The notes below the pieces were generated by a model, which saw nothing but the letters and a program-made list of their open reading frames with translations, did not search any database and was not told the origin of the DNA. Positions 27,565 through 37,140 of a stretch of DNA of 64,000 nucleotides are shown piece after piece; the stretch's first letter is position 1; the number at the start of each line of letters is the position of its first letter. This stretch comes from Cupriavidus respiraculi (lineage in GTDB: Bacteria; Pseudomonadota; Gammaproteobacteria; Burkholderiales; Burkholderiaceae). The translations under genes and the position numbers were made by a program. The DNA is taken from positions 992,001-1,056,000 of the forward strand of contig NZ_CAJZAH010000002.1 in assembly GCF_914271545.1 (NCBI RefSeq), written 5' to 3'.

Positions 27565-29793
27565 TCAGCCGAGCACGAACGGCAACTGCCGCTGACGGAC
27601 GCCGGTGAGCCGGAACAGCGCGTTGGCCACGGCCGGCGCGATGGGTGGCACGCCCGGCTCGCCCAGGCCCGTGGGCGGGTCTTCCGACGGCACGAAATGC
27701 ACGTCGACCACGGGCGCGTCGCCGATGCGCGGCGGCTCGAAGTCGGTGAAGTTGCTGTTCTTCGCCGCGCCGTTCTCGATCTCGATGGCAAACCCCGGGC
27801 GGATCATCGCCAGCCCGAACACGCAGCCGCCCTGGATCTGCGCCTGCGCCGAGAGCGGGTTGACGATGCGGTTGGCATGCACGCCGGCGGTGACGCGGTG
27901 CACGCGCGGCTGCCCTTTCGCCAGCGAGACCTCGGCGACGTAGGCCACCGCCGAGTCGAACGATTCATGCACCGCCACGCCCCACGCGCGGCCTGCCGGA
28001 AGCTTGCGCGTGCCGTAGCCCGACCTGGCCACTGCCAGTGCCAGCGCGGCCCGCTGGCGTGCCTGGCGCGTCCCCGACAGTCGCGCAAGCCGATAGGCCA
28101 CCGGGTCCTGCCCGGCCATCTGCGCCAGTTCGTCGACCAGCGTCTCCTTGACGAACGCCGTGTGGGTATGGCCCACCGAGCGCCACCACAGCACGGGCAC
28201 CTTCACCTCGGGATGGTGCACGGCCAGCCGCAGCGGAAAGCCATAGTCGTTGCCGACAATGCCCTCGGTCATGGTGGCGTCGATGCCGTTCTTCACCATG
28301 AAGCGCTCGAAGGGCGTGCCCGCGAGCAGCGACTGGCCCACGATGGTGTGGTCCCAGCCCAGCACCTCCCCGCTGTCGTCGACCGCGATGCGGGCCCGGT
28401 GCAGATGCAGCGGCCGGTAGTAACCACCGCGGATATCGTCCTCGCGCGACCACATCACCTTCAGCGGTTCGCTGTGGCCGTTGCCGATCCAGACGCGCAT
28501 CACGTGCGCCGCCTCGGCGACGTAGTCCGATGTCGCCACCGCGCGCCTGCCGAAGCCGCCGCCGGCCATCGTGGTGTACAGCGTCACCTGGGCCGGATCG
28601 AGCTCGAACACGCGCGCGATCGCGGCGCGGTCGACGGTCTGGAATTGCGAGCCGACCCACGCCTTGACGGACTGCGCGCGATTGCCGGCGATCCCGGCCT
28701 GCAGCGTGCAGTTCAGCGGCTCCATCGGCGCGTGGGCCAGATACGGAAAGCGGTAGTCCGCCTCGATGCTGCGCGAAGCGCCAGCCATGGCCTTCAGGTC
28801 CGCCGCCAGCGCGACGAGGCCGGGCAGCCCGGCCAGGCGCTCGTATTCCTCGAACAGCTTCGCGCTGGAAACCGTTGAGCCGCTGTCCTCCCATTCGATC
28901 TTCAGCGCGTCCCGGCCCAGCTTGGCGGGCCAGTACCCATCGGCGACCACCGCCACGCCGGTGCCGCCGCCGTCCACCGGCACCAGCATCACGTCGGCCA
29001 CGCCCCTGATCTTGCGCGCGGCGTCGCCGTCGAAGCGGGCGACCTTGCCGCCGAAGCGCGGCGGCCGCGCCACCAGCGCGACCATCGCGTCGCGGATCTC
29101 GACATCGATGCCAAAGCCCAGCGCGCCCTCCAGCTTGGCGCGCGCATCGAGCCGCGGCACCGGCTTGCCGACCAGCCGGAAACGGGCCGGGTCCTTCAGC
29201 ACGACCTCGGCCGGCACGGGCATCTCCATGGCCGCCGGCGCCAGTTCGCCGTAGGTGGCACGGTTGCCGCCCGCGGTGACCACGCCCTGCGCGGCCACGC
29301 AGTCCGCCGGCTCCACGCCCCATTGCCGCGCCGCCGCGGCGATCAGCATGGCGCGGGCGCGCGCGCCCAGTTCGCGGTATTGCTGGAAGGAATGCCTGAT
29401 CGCCGAGGAGCCGCCGGTCATCTGCAGGCCCATCAGCGGGTCCTTGTACGGGTCGCCGGCGGGCGCCAGCACGGCACGGACGTTGCGCCAATCCGCGTCG
29501 AGCTCTTCGGCCAGCGCCATCGGCAGGCCGGTATGCACGCCCTGCCCGAACTCGAGCCGGTTCACCGCGACCGTGACCGTGTTGTCCGGCGCGATCGAGA
29601 CAAAGGCCTGGGGCGGTGCAGGCGCGGCCTTCGCGCCGGCAGCGGCCACCTGGTCGGCCGACGCCGGCACCGCGCCGAGTGCGAAGCCGCCGCCCGCCAG
29701 GCCGGCGAGCTTGAGGAAGCTGCGTCGATCGAGCGTGGCCGGCGCCGCGGCATCGTCGCCGCCCGCCAGTGCCTGTAGCCGTTGCATGCGCAT
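27565..29793 (-). CDS. Molybdopterin-dependent aldehyde/isoquinoline oxidoreductase, large subunit (IorB-like)
   Basis: A 742-residue periplasmic subunit of the xanthine oxidase family that binds the molybdopterin cofactor. The N-terminus holds a twin-arginine signal ([10 protein letters not shown], Arg23-Arg24) for Tat export. Cofactor motifs such as [10 protein letters not shown] and [17 protein letters not shown] are visible, the latter with the catalytic Glu. It follows the [2Fe-2S] subunit gene with 15 nt between them. Electrons should go on to a c-type cytochrome. IorB-like enzymes oxidise N-heterocycles or aldehydes; the substrate is unknown. Confidence 0.93.
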   Translation of the reverse strand: MRMQRLQALAGGDDAAAPATLDRRSFLKLAGLAGGGFALGAVPASADQVAAAGAKAAPAPPQAFVSIAPDNTVTVAVNRLEFGQGVHTGLPMALAEELDADWRNVRAVLAPAGDPYKDPLMGLQMTGGSSAIRHSFQQYRELGARARAMLIAAAARQWGVEPADCVAAQGVVTAGGNRATYGELAPAAMEMPVPAEVVLKDPARFRLVGKPVPRLDARAKLEGALGFGIDVEIRDAMVALVARPPRFGGKVARFDGDAARKIRGVADVMLVPVDGGGTGVAVVADGYWPAKLGRDALKIEWEDSGSTVSSAKLFEEYERLAGLPGLVALAADLKAMAGASRSIEADYRFPYLAHAPMEPLNCTLQAGIAGNRAQSVKAWVGSQFQTVDRAAIARVFELDPAQVTLYTTMAGGGFGRRAVATSDYVAEAAHVMRVWIGNGHSEPLKVMWSREDDIRGGYYRPLHLHRARIAVDDSGEVLGWDHTIVGQSLLAGTPFERFMVKNGIDATMTEGIVGNDYGFPLRLAVHHPEVKVPVLWWRSVGHTHTAFVKETLVDELAQMAGQDPVAYRLARLSGTRQARQRAALALAVARSGYGTRKLPAGRAWGVAVHESFDSAVAYVAEVSLAKGQPRVHRVTAGVHANRIVNPLSAQAQIQGGCVFGLAMIRPGFAIEIENGAAKNSNFTDFEPPRIGDAPVVDVHFVPSEDPPTGLGEPGVPPIAPAVANALFRLTGVRQRQLPFVLG

Positions 29794-29808
29794 GGCAGTC
29801 CGCGGCGC

Positions 29809-30267
29809 TCAGGCCAGCCTTCGCGCGGCGTCCTTGATGGCGGCGCGGATGCGTTGATAGGCGCCGCAGCGGCACAGGTTGCCCGCCATCGCGCGGTCGA
29901 TGTCCGCATCGGTCGGCCGTCGCTTGCCGCGCAGCAGGCCGACGGCGCTCATCACCTGACCGTTCTGGCAGTAGCCGCACTGCGCCACGTCGTGGCGTAT
30001 CCAGGCCTCCAGCACGGCGCGGCCGACGCGATCGTCGGGCATCGCCTCGATGGTGACCACCCGGGCGCCCTGCAGCGCCGAGATCGGCGTGACGCAGGCC
30101 CGGACCGGTTGGCCATTCACATGCACGGTGCAGGCGCCGCAGGCCGCCACGCCACAGCCGTACTTCGTGCCGGTCATGTGCAGATCGTCGCGCAACGCCC
30201 ACAACAGCGGCGTGGAGGGGTCGGCATCCGTCTGCTGCGGCTTGCCGTTGATGTCGAGGGTGATCAT
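29809..30267 (-). CDS. [2Fe-2S]-binding small subunit of molybdenum oxidoreductase (IorA-like)
   Basis: A 152-residue electron-transfer subunit. The N-terminal plant-type [2Fe-2S] centre uses Cys38, Cys43, Cys46 and Cys58; the C-terminal helical cluster uses CGYC and CRC. It lacks a signal peptide and is probably exported folded with the Tat-tagged large subunit. The ATG at 30267 is chosen because AAGGAG lies upstream. It is first in the pair with the large subunit. Confidence 0.94.
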   Translation of the reverse strand: MITLDINGKPQQTDADPSTPLLWALRDDLHMTGTKYGCGVAACGACTVHVNGQPVRACVTPISALQGARVVTIEAMPDDRVGRAVLEAWIRHDVAQCGYCQNGQVMSAVGLLRGKRRPTDADIDRAMAGNLCRCGAYQRIRAAIKDAARRLA

Positions 30268-30454
30268 GGGCGGGCTCCTTGGCGGAAGGGCGGGACGCAC
30301 CGAAAACTGTAGTCAGTTTCCCGCCGCCCGGCGGTGCCCCGGCCCCCACGTGGCGTCCCGGATGCGGCCTGGGAGACAGACTTTGAAACATCTTCGCGCC
30401 GAACTTCGCGGCCCGCGGGCGTGTCCCTTCCTGATTACTTCCGCCACGAGCGTA

Positions 30455-31612
30455 GTGTCAACGTCACTTTCCGTGCCCTCCGCGTCGGGCCCGCCGGGCC
30501 GCATCGCCACCCTCGACAGCATCCAGGCCCTGCGCGGCCTGGCCGCCGCCTTCGTGGTGCTCTATCACTCGGGCCTGCGGCTTGGCGGCGAGGGGAACGG
30601 CGGCGGCGTGCTGGCGTGGCTGACCACGCACGTGATCCAACGCGGCCATGTCGGCGTCGACGTGTTCTTCGTCATCAGCGGCTTCATCATCGCGTGGGTG
30701 GCCGTGCTGGCGCCGGCCTCGCCCGAGACGCCGGGCCGTTTCGCGATCCGCCGCCTGTGCCGGCTGGCGCCACCGTACTGGGTCATGTCGGCGGTGCACG
30801 CCGCGCTGCTCAATCCCGTCAGCCTGGCGGTGTTCGCCAGTTCGCTGGCCTTCCTCCCGGTCGCGCAGTCGGACGCGCCCTACTACGGCTACCCGGCGCT
30901 CTACGTGGGCTGGTCGCTGAACTACGAACTGGCCTTCTACGCGATCTTCGCGCTCGCGCTGTGGATGGCGCGGCGGCGCGCGCTGTGGGTGGTCGCCGCG
31001 GTGCTGGGCTTGACCACCATCGTGCTGCCGTGGCTGCGCTTTGGCGCGGTCGACCTGGATCCGACGCATCTCCACCCCTTCGCCTCGACCTGGCTGTCGA
31101 TGATCTCGAACCCGCTGGTGCTGGAGTTCCTGATGGGCTGCGCGCTGGCGTGGCTGTACGCGCGCACCCGCGACTTGCTGACGCCGGCGGTGGCGGCGCT
31201 GCTGTGCGCGGCCGGCACGACGGCCTTTGCCTGGTCGGTGGTGGCGGTGGAGCCGACCTTCAGCCTGAGCGGGCGCGGCCTGCCCGCCGCGGCGCTGCTG
31301 TTCGGCGCGCTGGCGGCGGAGCATTGCGGCCTGCTGCGCGTGCCGCGCGGGCTGATGCGGCTGGGCGAGCTGTCGTATGCCCTGTATCTCGTCCATCCGA
31401 CCGTGATCGAAGGCATCAAGCGCATGACGCCCGAGCTGCGGCCGGACCAGCCGGGCTGGCAATTGCTGCGCTTCGGCGTCAACGTGGCGCTGTCGCTGGG
31501 GCTGGCGATGCTGCTGCACCGCTGGGTCGAGCGCCCCGGCATGGCGTTCGGCAAGCAATGGGCGCTGCGCATGGGCGAGCCGCAGCCGGCACTGGCGCAG
31601 CGCGGACGCTGA
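30455..31612 (+). CDS. Acyltransferase 3 family membrane protein (exopolysaccharide/O-antigen acyltransferase-like)
   Basis: A polytopic integral-membrane acyltransferase of about 385 residues with ten predicted helices. Typical family motifs are IQALRGLAAAFVVLYHSGLR, HVGVDVFFVISGFII and LSYALYLVHPTVI, with the conserved Arg and His used to acylate sugars or lipids in the envelope. The start is unsure: GTG at 30455 is used; ATG at 30362 or GTG at 30473 are in frame, and none has a good ribosome site. The gene stands in reverse orientation between the Mo oxidoreductase pair and a cytochrome gene, with no evident functional link. Confidence 0.88.
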   Translation: MSTSLSVPSASGPPGRIATLDSIQALRGLAAAFVVLYHSGLRLGGEGNGGGVLAWLTTHVIQRGHVGVDVFFVISGFIIAWVAVLAPASPETPGRFAIRRLCRLAPPYWVMSAVHAALLNPVSLAVFASSLAFLPVAQSDAPYYGYPALYVGWSLNYELAFYAIFALALWMARRRALWVVAAVLGLTTIVLPWLRFGAVDLDPTHLHPFASTWLSMISNPLVLEFLMGCALAWLYARTRDLLTPAVAALLCAAGTTAFAWSVVAVEPTFSLSGRGLPAAALLFGALAAEHCGLLRVPRGLMRLGELSYALYLVHPTVIEGIKRMTPELRPDQPGWQLLRFGVNVALSLGLAMLLHRWVERPGMAFGKQWALRMGEPQPALAQRGR

Positions 31613-31625
31613 AGCGCCCCGCCCC

Positions 31626-32531
31626 TCAGCGCGAGGCCTGCGTGACCGGCAGCGCCTTCAGGTGCAGGTAGAGCGCGGTCAGATCGGTATCGCTCATCTT
31701 GGCAAGGCTCTCGAACGGCATGACCTTGCTGACCGGCGAGCCGTTGGGACGCATGCCGGTGCGCATCATCGCGATGAAGCGCTCCGGCGTGCCATAGCGC
31801 AGCATCACGGCACCGGGGCGCAGGTCGGCCGCCGGCGGCCAGTCCGGCGGCGCGCCGGGAATCTTTCCGCCGGCGAGATTGGCGCCATGGCAGCCGATGC
31901 AGGCGTTGGCCACATAGGCGCCGTAGGCAGCCGTGGGCGCGGGCGCCAGCGGCGGCGAGGGCGGCCGCCCGTGGTCGATCTTCTCCGCCGCGTCGGGAAT
32001 CTTGCCGTAGCCATAGAGCGCGCGCACGAGCAGCGGCAGACGCACCTCGCCGCGCCCGTCGCCCTCCGCGCCGTTGCCGGGCGGCAGGCTCCTGACATAG
32101 GCGATTACCGCGCCCAGGTCCTCGTCGCTGAGCTGGTTGTAGTCCTCGCTCGGCATGATCAGCAGCGGCCGGCCCGATGGCGCGACCCCGTGGCGGATGG
32201 CGCGGACCCAGTCGAGGTCGCCATAGCGGGCGATCTCGGGATTGCCGGCGGTGATATTGGTGGCGCGCACGAACACGCCGCCCGGATCGTCGATCACCAC
32301 CCGGCCCCGGCCGTCGGTGCCGTGGCATTCCATGCAGCCGCGCGATTCGTACAGATACTGGCCGCGCGCCAGCGATGCCGCGTCGGAGCGGTAGGCCACC
32401 GGCGCCACGTCGACCGCGATGTTGCGCATCGCCTTGCGCTGTCCCAGCACCACGCCGGTGGCCAGCACCAGTCCGGCGGCCAGCGCCAGGCCCGCCACCG
32501 CCATCAACCCGATTCGCACCACACGCTTCAC
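31626..32531 (-). CDS. Di-haem c-type cytochrome
   Basis: A 301-residue cytochrome with an N-terminal membrane anchor or signal (residues 6-30) and two haem sites, CMECH (66-70) and CIGCH (211-215). Each lies in a class I cytochrome c domain, and the protein is periplasmic. GTG at 32531 is preferred because GGGAG lies six bases upstream; an ATG at 32561 would add ten residues without a ribosome site. It is probably the electron acceptor of the IorAB-like oxidoreductase at 27565-30267, though usual gene order has them adjacent and here an opposed acyltransferase gene lies between. Confidence 0.9.
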   Translation of the reverse strand: MKRVVRIGLMAVAGLALAAGLVLATGVVLGQRKAMRNIAVDVAPVAYRSDAASLARGQYLYESRGCMECHGTDGRGRVVIDDPGGVFVRATNITAGNPEIARYGDLDWVRAIRHGVAPSGRPLLIMPSEDYNQLSDEDLGAVIAYVRSLPPGNGAEGDGRGEVRLPLLVRALYGYGKIPDAAEKIDHGRPPSPPLAPAPTAAYGAYVANACIGCHGANLAGGKIPGAPPDWPPAADLRPGAVMLRYGTPERFIAMMRTGMRPNGSPVSKVMPFESLAKMSDTDLTALYLHLKALPVTQASR

Positions 32532-32614
32532 GGCCCGCTCCCGCCCTGGCAAAGCCGACATTGCAGCGGGTGCGGCCGGCCTTCGTCTGTGGCCGACCGC
32601 ACATAGCCGAGGCG

Positions 32615-33025
32615 CTACAGGGCAAGCGCCCGGCCGCGCGTCGAGCGGCGCAGTCCGATCCACTGCAGCGCGCCGAACAGCAGCACGCCCCATGCCTGCA
32701 CCATGACGAAGACCCGTCCCGGCAGGGTCGGCGCGAGCCACCCGCCCACCAGCAGCAGCACGCAGTCGAGGGCCCACATCGCATTGCACGCGACCACCGC
32801 CCACACGGCGGCGCGCGGCAGCGCCGGGCGCGTCGCCAGGAACGCCACGATGGCGGCATACGGCAGCAGCGCCAGGCCCGCGTAGCGCAGCCAGGAAGCC
32901 GGAATGGCGAACCAGTGCTCGAGCAGCGGGGCGTCGAACACCATGGCCAGGCCCATCAGGCCCGTCACGGCGGCATCGGCGAGCAGCGCGTGGCGCAGCA
33001 GCGGGGCGGGAACGAAGCTTTGCAT
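32615..33025 (-). CDS. Small four-helix membrane protein
   Basis: A 136-residue protein with four hydrophobic helices, starting MQSFVPAPLLRHALLADAAVTGL. ATG 33025 has AGGAGA upstream, and the longer frame to 33196 is disregarded. I do not assign a family; the pattern is like small integral membrane proteins of unknown function found near redox genes. It lies 83 nt upstream of the cytochrome gene on the same strand and could be co-transcribed with it. Confidence 0.82.
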   Translation of the reverse strand: MQSFVPAPLLRHALLADAAVTGLMGLAMVFDAPLLEHWFAIPASWLRYAGLALLPYAAIVAFLATRPALPRAAVWAVVACNAMWALDCVLLLVGGWLAPTLPGRVFVMVQAWGVLLFGALQWIGLRRSTRGRALAL

Positions 33026-33439
33026 GATGATTCTCCTGTCAGGTGGCGGCCAGGCCGCCTCGGTTGGAACGTCATGGCTGCATGATGGCCGGCGCCATGG
33101 CGCCGCGCGATGACCAGCGAGGTAATCGCCATGCCTCTCATGCGTCCGTGTCCGGCCGCTTTCCGACCTTCCTTTGCCCTCCCTTTGCCCCTCCACCGCC
33201 CCTCACGCGCCCCTCACGCGCCGGTGCCTAGCGCAAATCGCGCCCGCGCGCCATCCCCTTAAGTGCAAACGTTTGCCCGCCTATTCGGGGGCTCGCTTTT
33301 CTGCCGGGCCGCTATAGTCGCCTGTCTGAAGATGGGCAAGGGCCCGCAACCGCCGCTCTCGCGCTCTTTGGCGTTGCGCCGTTTACCGCGCCCAACGAAG
33401 GCACCACCCCGTCCATACGCAGCACCAGCCCCACGCTTC
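33026..33439. other. Intergenic region with probable divergent promoters
   Basis: A 414-nt gap between the small membrane protein (minus) and the GGDEF-EAL gene (plus). A TATAGT hexamer at 33312-33317 could be the -10 of the plus-strand gene; no clear -35 partner is seen. Open frame continues upstream of the chosen start but without family similarity. Confidence 0.4.
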
Positions 33440-36400
33440 ATGACGCCAGACCAGGAAGTCCTGCCGCTGTCCGTAACCGCCCCGCTCACCACCGCCATGC
33501 CGCGCTGGCAGCGTGTCGCCCTTTCGTCGGTGCTGTTCTTCCTGCTGGCGCTGGGCTGCATCGCGCTGTCGCGCTATCCCGGCAACGCCGCCATGCTGTG
33601 GCTGGGCACCGCGTTCGGCATGGGCGTGGCCCTGCACCAGCCGCGCCGCGACGAACCCGCGGTGCTGGCCGGCATGCTGCTGGCCGGCCTGGCCGCCAAC
33701 GCGGTCTACGGCGACCCGCTGTGGGTGGCGGCGCTGCTGGCCGTCGCCAACGTGGCGGAGATCGTCTTCGCCACCCGGCTGGTGCGCGCGCTGGGCGCCG
33801 GCCTGGGGCACACGGGACCGGTCCGGCTGGCGCGCTTCGCGCTGATGATCGGCGCGACCTGCACGCTGGCGCCGGTGATCGGCGCCACCGTCGGCAGCCT
33901 GGCCGTGTCCTTCGCCTACGGCAGTCCTGTCGCCCGCGTGTGGTCGACGTGGTGGACCGCCGACGCGATGGGCATGCTGCTGCTGTTGCCGCTCGCCGTG
34001 TCGTACAACGCCGAACGGCTGAACCAGACCTTCCGCACGAGCGCCTGGCCCCGTCTGGCCGGGCTGCTGCTGCTGTGCGCCGTGGTCGGCGGCCTCGCAC
34101 TGCAACGCACCGAGGCGCCGTTCGTGGTGCTGTCGCTGCCGCTGGTGATCGTGGCGCTGCTGACGAATCCGTTCGCCACCGCCCTGCTGACGCTGCTGTC
34201 GATGGCATCCACGGTGCTGCTGGGGCTGCTGGCGGCGCGCATGGGACTGGTCGACGCGCACGCGTTCCTGGCCAGTTCCGTCGAGCTGTCGACGGGGCTG
34301 ATCCTGGTGTTCCCGATCTGCGTCGCCTACCTGACCGAGCAGAACCGGCGCGACCGGGTGGAGCTGCGCGTGAGCGAACGGCGCTTCCGCCAGGCCATGG
34401 AGCACTCCGCCATCGGCATGGCCCTGATCGGCCTGGACGGCCGCTGGCAGCAGTTCAACCGCGCCATCTGCGAGCTGACCGGGTACGACGCCGAGGAACT
34501 GGCCCGCATCAGCTTCCAGGACATCACGCATCCCGACGATCTCGAGGCGGACCTGCGCCAGGTGGCGCGCCTGCTGGCCCGCGAGATCGACTCGTACCGC
34601 ATGGAGAAGCGCTTCCGCCGCAAGGATGGCAGCTTCGTGTGGACGCTGCTCGCGGTATCGCTCGTGCGCGACGAGCACAGCGGCAAGCCGCTGCATTTCA
34701 TCAGCCAGCTCGAGGACATCGACGCGCGCAAGACCGCCCATCAGCAGTTGCAGGCCCTGTCCCGGCGCACCGAACTGGCGGTCGAGGCCGGTGGCGTCGG
34801 CATCTGGGAATGGACCCTCGAGGGCGACGCGGTGCTGTGGGACACACGCATGCATGCGCTGCACGGCACCGATCCGGCAAGCGGCCATCCCACGCTCGCG
34901 CAGTGGCGCGCGATGATCCACCCGGCCGACCTGGGCGGCACGCTGCGCGACATGCGCCGCGCAATGAAGGGCATTGCCCGCTTCGACACCGAATACCGGA
35001 TCCGCCGGCCGGACGGCGATCTGCGCCATATCCGCGCGATGGCGGTGGCGTCGCGCGCCGCGGACGGCTCCACCCACTCGCTGGTCGGCACCAACTGGGA
35101 CATCACCGAGCAGCGGCGCCTGACCGATGCGCTGTTCGAGGAAAAGGAGCGGCTGCACATCACGCTGCGCTCGATCGGCGATGCGGTCATCTGTACCGAC
35201 GCGGCGCTGGGCATCACGTTCATGAACCCGATCGCCGAGCACCTGACCGGATGGACCATGGCCGAGGCGATGGGCCAGCGGCTCGAATCGGTGTTCCGCG
35301 TCGTCGACGAGCTGACCGACGCGCCCATCACCAATCCCGTGGCGCAATGCCTGCAGACGCTGCGGCCCGTCTACCTGCAGGATGGCGCGGTGCTGCTCAG
35401 CCGCAGCGGCGAGCGGCACGACGTGCAGGATTCCGCCGCCCCCGTGCGCACCGCCAGCGGCCACGTGATCGGCGCCGTGCTGGTGTTCCAGGACATCACC
35501 GGCGCGCGGGCGCTGCAGCGTGAACTGGCGCACTCGGCCACGCACGATGCGCTGACGGGGCTGCCCAACCGCGTCTGGTTCGAGAAGCACCTGCGCGACG
35601 CCTGCGACAGCGCCCGCCAGCACGGCCAGCACCATGTGCTGTGCTTTATCGACCTGGACCGCTTCAAGATCGTCAACGACACCGCCGGCCACGCGGCGGG
35701 CGACGTGCTGCTGCGCGAGCTGGGGCACGTCATCCGCAGCCAGGTGCGCCCGCGCGACCTGCTGGCGCGCCTGGGGGGCGACGAATTCGCGTTGCTGCTG
35801 CTCGACTGCAGCATCGACCAGGGCGAGCGCGTCTGCCGCAAGGTCATCGACGCCATCAGCGACCGCCGCTTCCCTTGGGACGGGCGCGTCTACGACGTCG
35901 GGGCCAGCGTCGGCATCACCGCCATCGACAGCGAGGCGGCCCCGGTGGGCGAGCTGATGAGCCGGGCCGACGTGGCGTGCTACGCCGCCAAGGCCGCGGG
36001 CCGCAGCCGCGTCTCGGTGTACCGCCGCGACGAAAGCGACGCCAAGCGGCACCACCAGGAATTGCAGGTGGCCGCCGGCATCCACTCGGCGCTCGACGGC
36101 AACCGCTTCCGTCTGTTCGCGCAGGAGATCCGCGCGCTCAAGCCCGGCGAGGCGCACACGGTCCATATCGAGATCCTCGTGCGCATGGTGGACGAAGAGG
36201 GCGAGCTGATCATGCCGGGCGCCTTCATTCCCGCGGCCGAGCGCTACGACCTGATGGGGCACATCGACCGCTGGGTGATCCACCACGTATTGCGCGACTA
36301 CGGCGCGGCGCTGCAGGCGGTGCCCGGGCTGACGGTGGCGGTCAACCTGTCGGCCAATTCGCTGGGCGAGCCGTTCCTGCTGCCCTTCCTGCATGCCGAG

Positions 36401-36838
36401 CTGCGCGCCTCGCCGCTGCCGGCCAGCCGCATCCAGCTGGAGATCACCGAGACCGCGCTGATCAACAACATGGCCGCGGCCAGCCGGCTGGTGGGCGACA
36501 TGCGGCGCGCGGGCTGCACCGTGGCGCTGGACGACTTCGGCGCGGGGCTGTCCTCGTTCGCCTATCTGAAGCAGTTCCCGGTCGACTACCTGAAGATCGA
36601 CGGCAGCTTTATCCGCCAGCTGTCGATCAGCGCGGTGGACCGGGAGATCGTCAGCTCGATCAACGACATCGGGCGGCGCCTGGGCATCCGCACCGTCGCG
36701 GAATCGGTGGAGGACGAAGCCACGCTGGACGTGCTGCGCGCGATCGGCGTCGACTACGCCCAGGGCTATGCCATCGGCCGTCCGATGCCGCTGGAGCAGT
36801 ACCTGGAGCAGCACGGGGCGCTGCCCCCCGCCGGCTGA
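33440..36838 (+). CDS. MASE1-PAS-GGDEF-EAL cyclic-di-GMP signalling protein
   Basis: About 1132 residues. An N-terminal MASE1-type membrane sensor of eight or more helices (residues about 20-290) is followed by three PAS modules (about 315-700). The GGDEF domain has its intact motif near 778 and the inhibitory RxxD site (RPRD) five residues before it. The EAL domain reads EIL instead of EAL at about 909, but keeps NLSANS, EITETALI, DDFGAGLSSFAYL, KIDGSFI and AESVE. So both synthesis and hydrolysis of c-di-GMP are possible. The start is uncertain because no ribosome site is strong; ATG 33440 is used, and the frame opens at 33263. Confidence 0.92.
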   Translation: MTPDQEVLPLSVTAPLTTAMPRWQRVALSSVLFFLLALGCIALSRYPGNAAMLWLGTAFGMGVALHQPRRDEPAVLAGMLLAGLAANAVYGDPLWVAALLAVANVAEIVFATRLVRALGAGLGHTGPVRLARFALMIGATCTLAPVIGATVGSLAVSFAYGSPVARVWSTWWTADAMGMLLLLPLAVSYNAERLNQTFRTSAWPRLAGLLLLCAVVGGLALQRTEAPFVVLSLPLVIVALLTNPFATALLTLLSMASTVLLGLLAARMGLVDAHAFLASSVELSTGLILVFPICVAYLTEQNRRDRVELRVSERRFRQAMEHSAIGMALIGLDGRWQQFNRAICELTGYDAEELARISFQDITHPDDLEADLRQVARLLAREIDSYRMEKRFRRKDGSFVWTLLAVSLVRDEHSGKPLHFISQLEDIDARKTAHQQLQALSRRTELAVEAGGVGIWEWTLEGDAVLWDTRMHALHGTDPASGHPTLAQWRAMIHPADLGGTLRDMRRAMKGIARFDTEYRIRRPDGDLRHIRAMAVASRAADGSTHSLVGTNWDITEQRRLTDALFEEKERLHITLRSIGDAVICTDAALGITFMNPIAEHLTGWTMAEAMGQRLESVFRVVDELTDAPITNPVAQCLQTLRPVYLQDGAVLLSRSGERHDVQDSAAPVRTASGHVIGAVLVFQDITGARALQRELAHSATHDALTGLPNRVWFEKHLRDACDSARQHGQHHVLCFIDLDRFKIVNDTAGHAAGDVLLRELGHVIRSQVRPRDLLARLGGDEFALLLLDCSIDQGERVCRKVIDAISDRRFPWDGRVYDVGASVGITAIDSEAAPVGELMSRADVACYAAKAAGRSRVSVYRRDESDAKRHHQELQVAAGIHSALDGNRFRLFAQEIRALKPGEAHTVHIEILVRMVDEEGELIMPGAFIPAAERYDLMGHIDRWVIHHVLRDYGAALQAVPGLTVAVNLSANSLGEPFLLPFLHAELRASPLPASRIQLEITETALINNMAAASRLVGDMRRAGCTVALDDFGAGLSSFAYLKQFPVDYLKIDGSFIRQLSISAVDREIVSSINDIGRRLGIRTVAESVEDEATLDVLRAIGVDYAQGYAIGRPMPLEQYLEQHGALPPAG

Positions 36839-36847
36839 CGGGAGCGC

Positions 36848-36865
36848 CCCGGACTCGGGTCCGGG
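36848..36865. terminator. Hairpin after the GGDEF-EAL gene
   Basis: Perfect 7-bp inverted repeat CCCGGAC/GTCCGGG with a 4-nt loop, ten bases past the stop. No T-run follows, so termination is uncertain. Confidence 0.4.
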
Positions 36866-36911
36866 ACTCAAGCGCCTCCCTCCCTCGTTTTCCCTCTTCG
36901 CAACGGACTCT

Positions 36912-36965
36912 GCCGTTCGGTTTTCCGAACGGCGACGCGTCACGCCCGTTCGGCCAGCCGAACGG
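36912..36965. promoter_or_regulatory. Tandem dyads, candidate DctD enhancer sites (UAS)
   Basis: Two near-identical inverted repeats in a row: GCCGTTCGG-N4-CCGAACGGC (36912-36933) and CCGTTCGG-N4-CCGAACGG (36946-36965), with centres about 33 bp apart, three helical turns. They lie 70-125 bp upstream of the sigma-54 type promoter of dctA. Together with dctB and dctD downstream, this suggests binding sites for phosphorylated DctD. Confidence 0.7.
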
Positions 36966-36997
36966 TCCTTTACCTTCCCGCAACATTTTCCTTTTGA

Positions 36998-37010
36998 TAT
37001 CAACCGGTTG
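36998..37010 (+). promoter_or_regulatory. Consensus IHF binding site
   Basis: TATCAACCGGTTG matches WATCAANNNNTTR at every defined position. It lies between the candidate enhancer dyads and the -24/-12 promoter, where IHF bending is known to bring the activator to sigma-54 polymerase. Confidence 0.7.
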
Positions 37011-37035
37011 CGTATCGCTTCCCGGTCCGGTGCGG

Positions 37036-37052
37036 CTGGCACAGCTCCTGCG
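37036..37052 (+). promoter_or_regulatory. Sigma-54 (-24/-12) promoter of dctA
   Basis: CTGGCAC (37036-37042), five bases, then CTGC (37048-37051). The GG (37038-37039) and GC (37050-37051) are separated by exactly ten bases, as required by RpoN. Only the first T of the TTGC block differs from consensus. Expected start is near 37063, giving a leader of roughly 78 nt. Confidence 0.8.
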
Positions 37053-37140
37053 ATAAAGGGCGCCACCAAGGCCCCGGCGCCGTCCTGGCGCCGCCATAAC
37101 AGGCCGTTCCCGCCCAAAACAGCCACGACACCGAGGAAAC

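Noticed and set aside
36169-36180. EIL as evidence of a dead EAL domain
   Set aside because: The Glu is kept and the middle residue varies in active phosphodiesterases, so loss of activity is not supported.
33383-37126. Minus-strand 1247-codon frame
   Set aside because: Antisense to the GGDEF-EAL gene; composition is typical of a shadow frame (His, Arg, Gln-rich).
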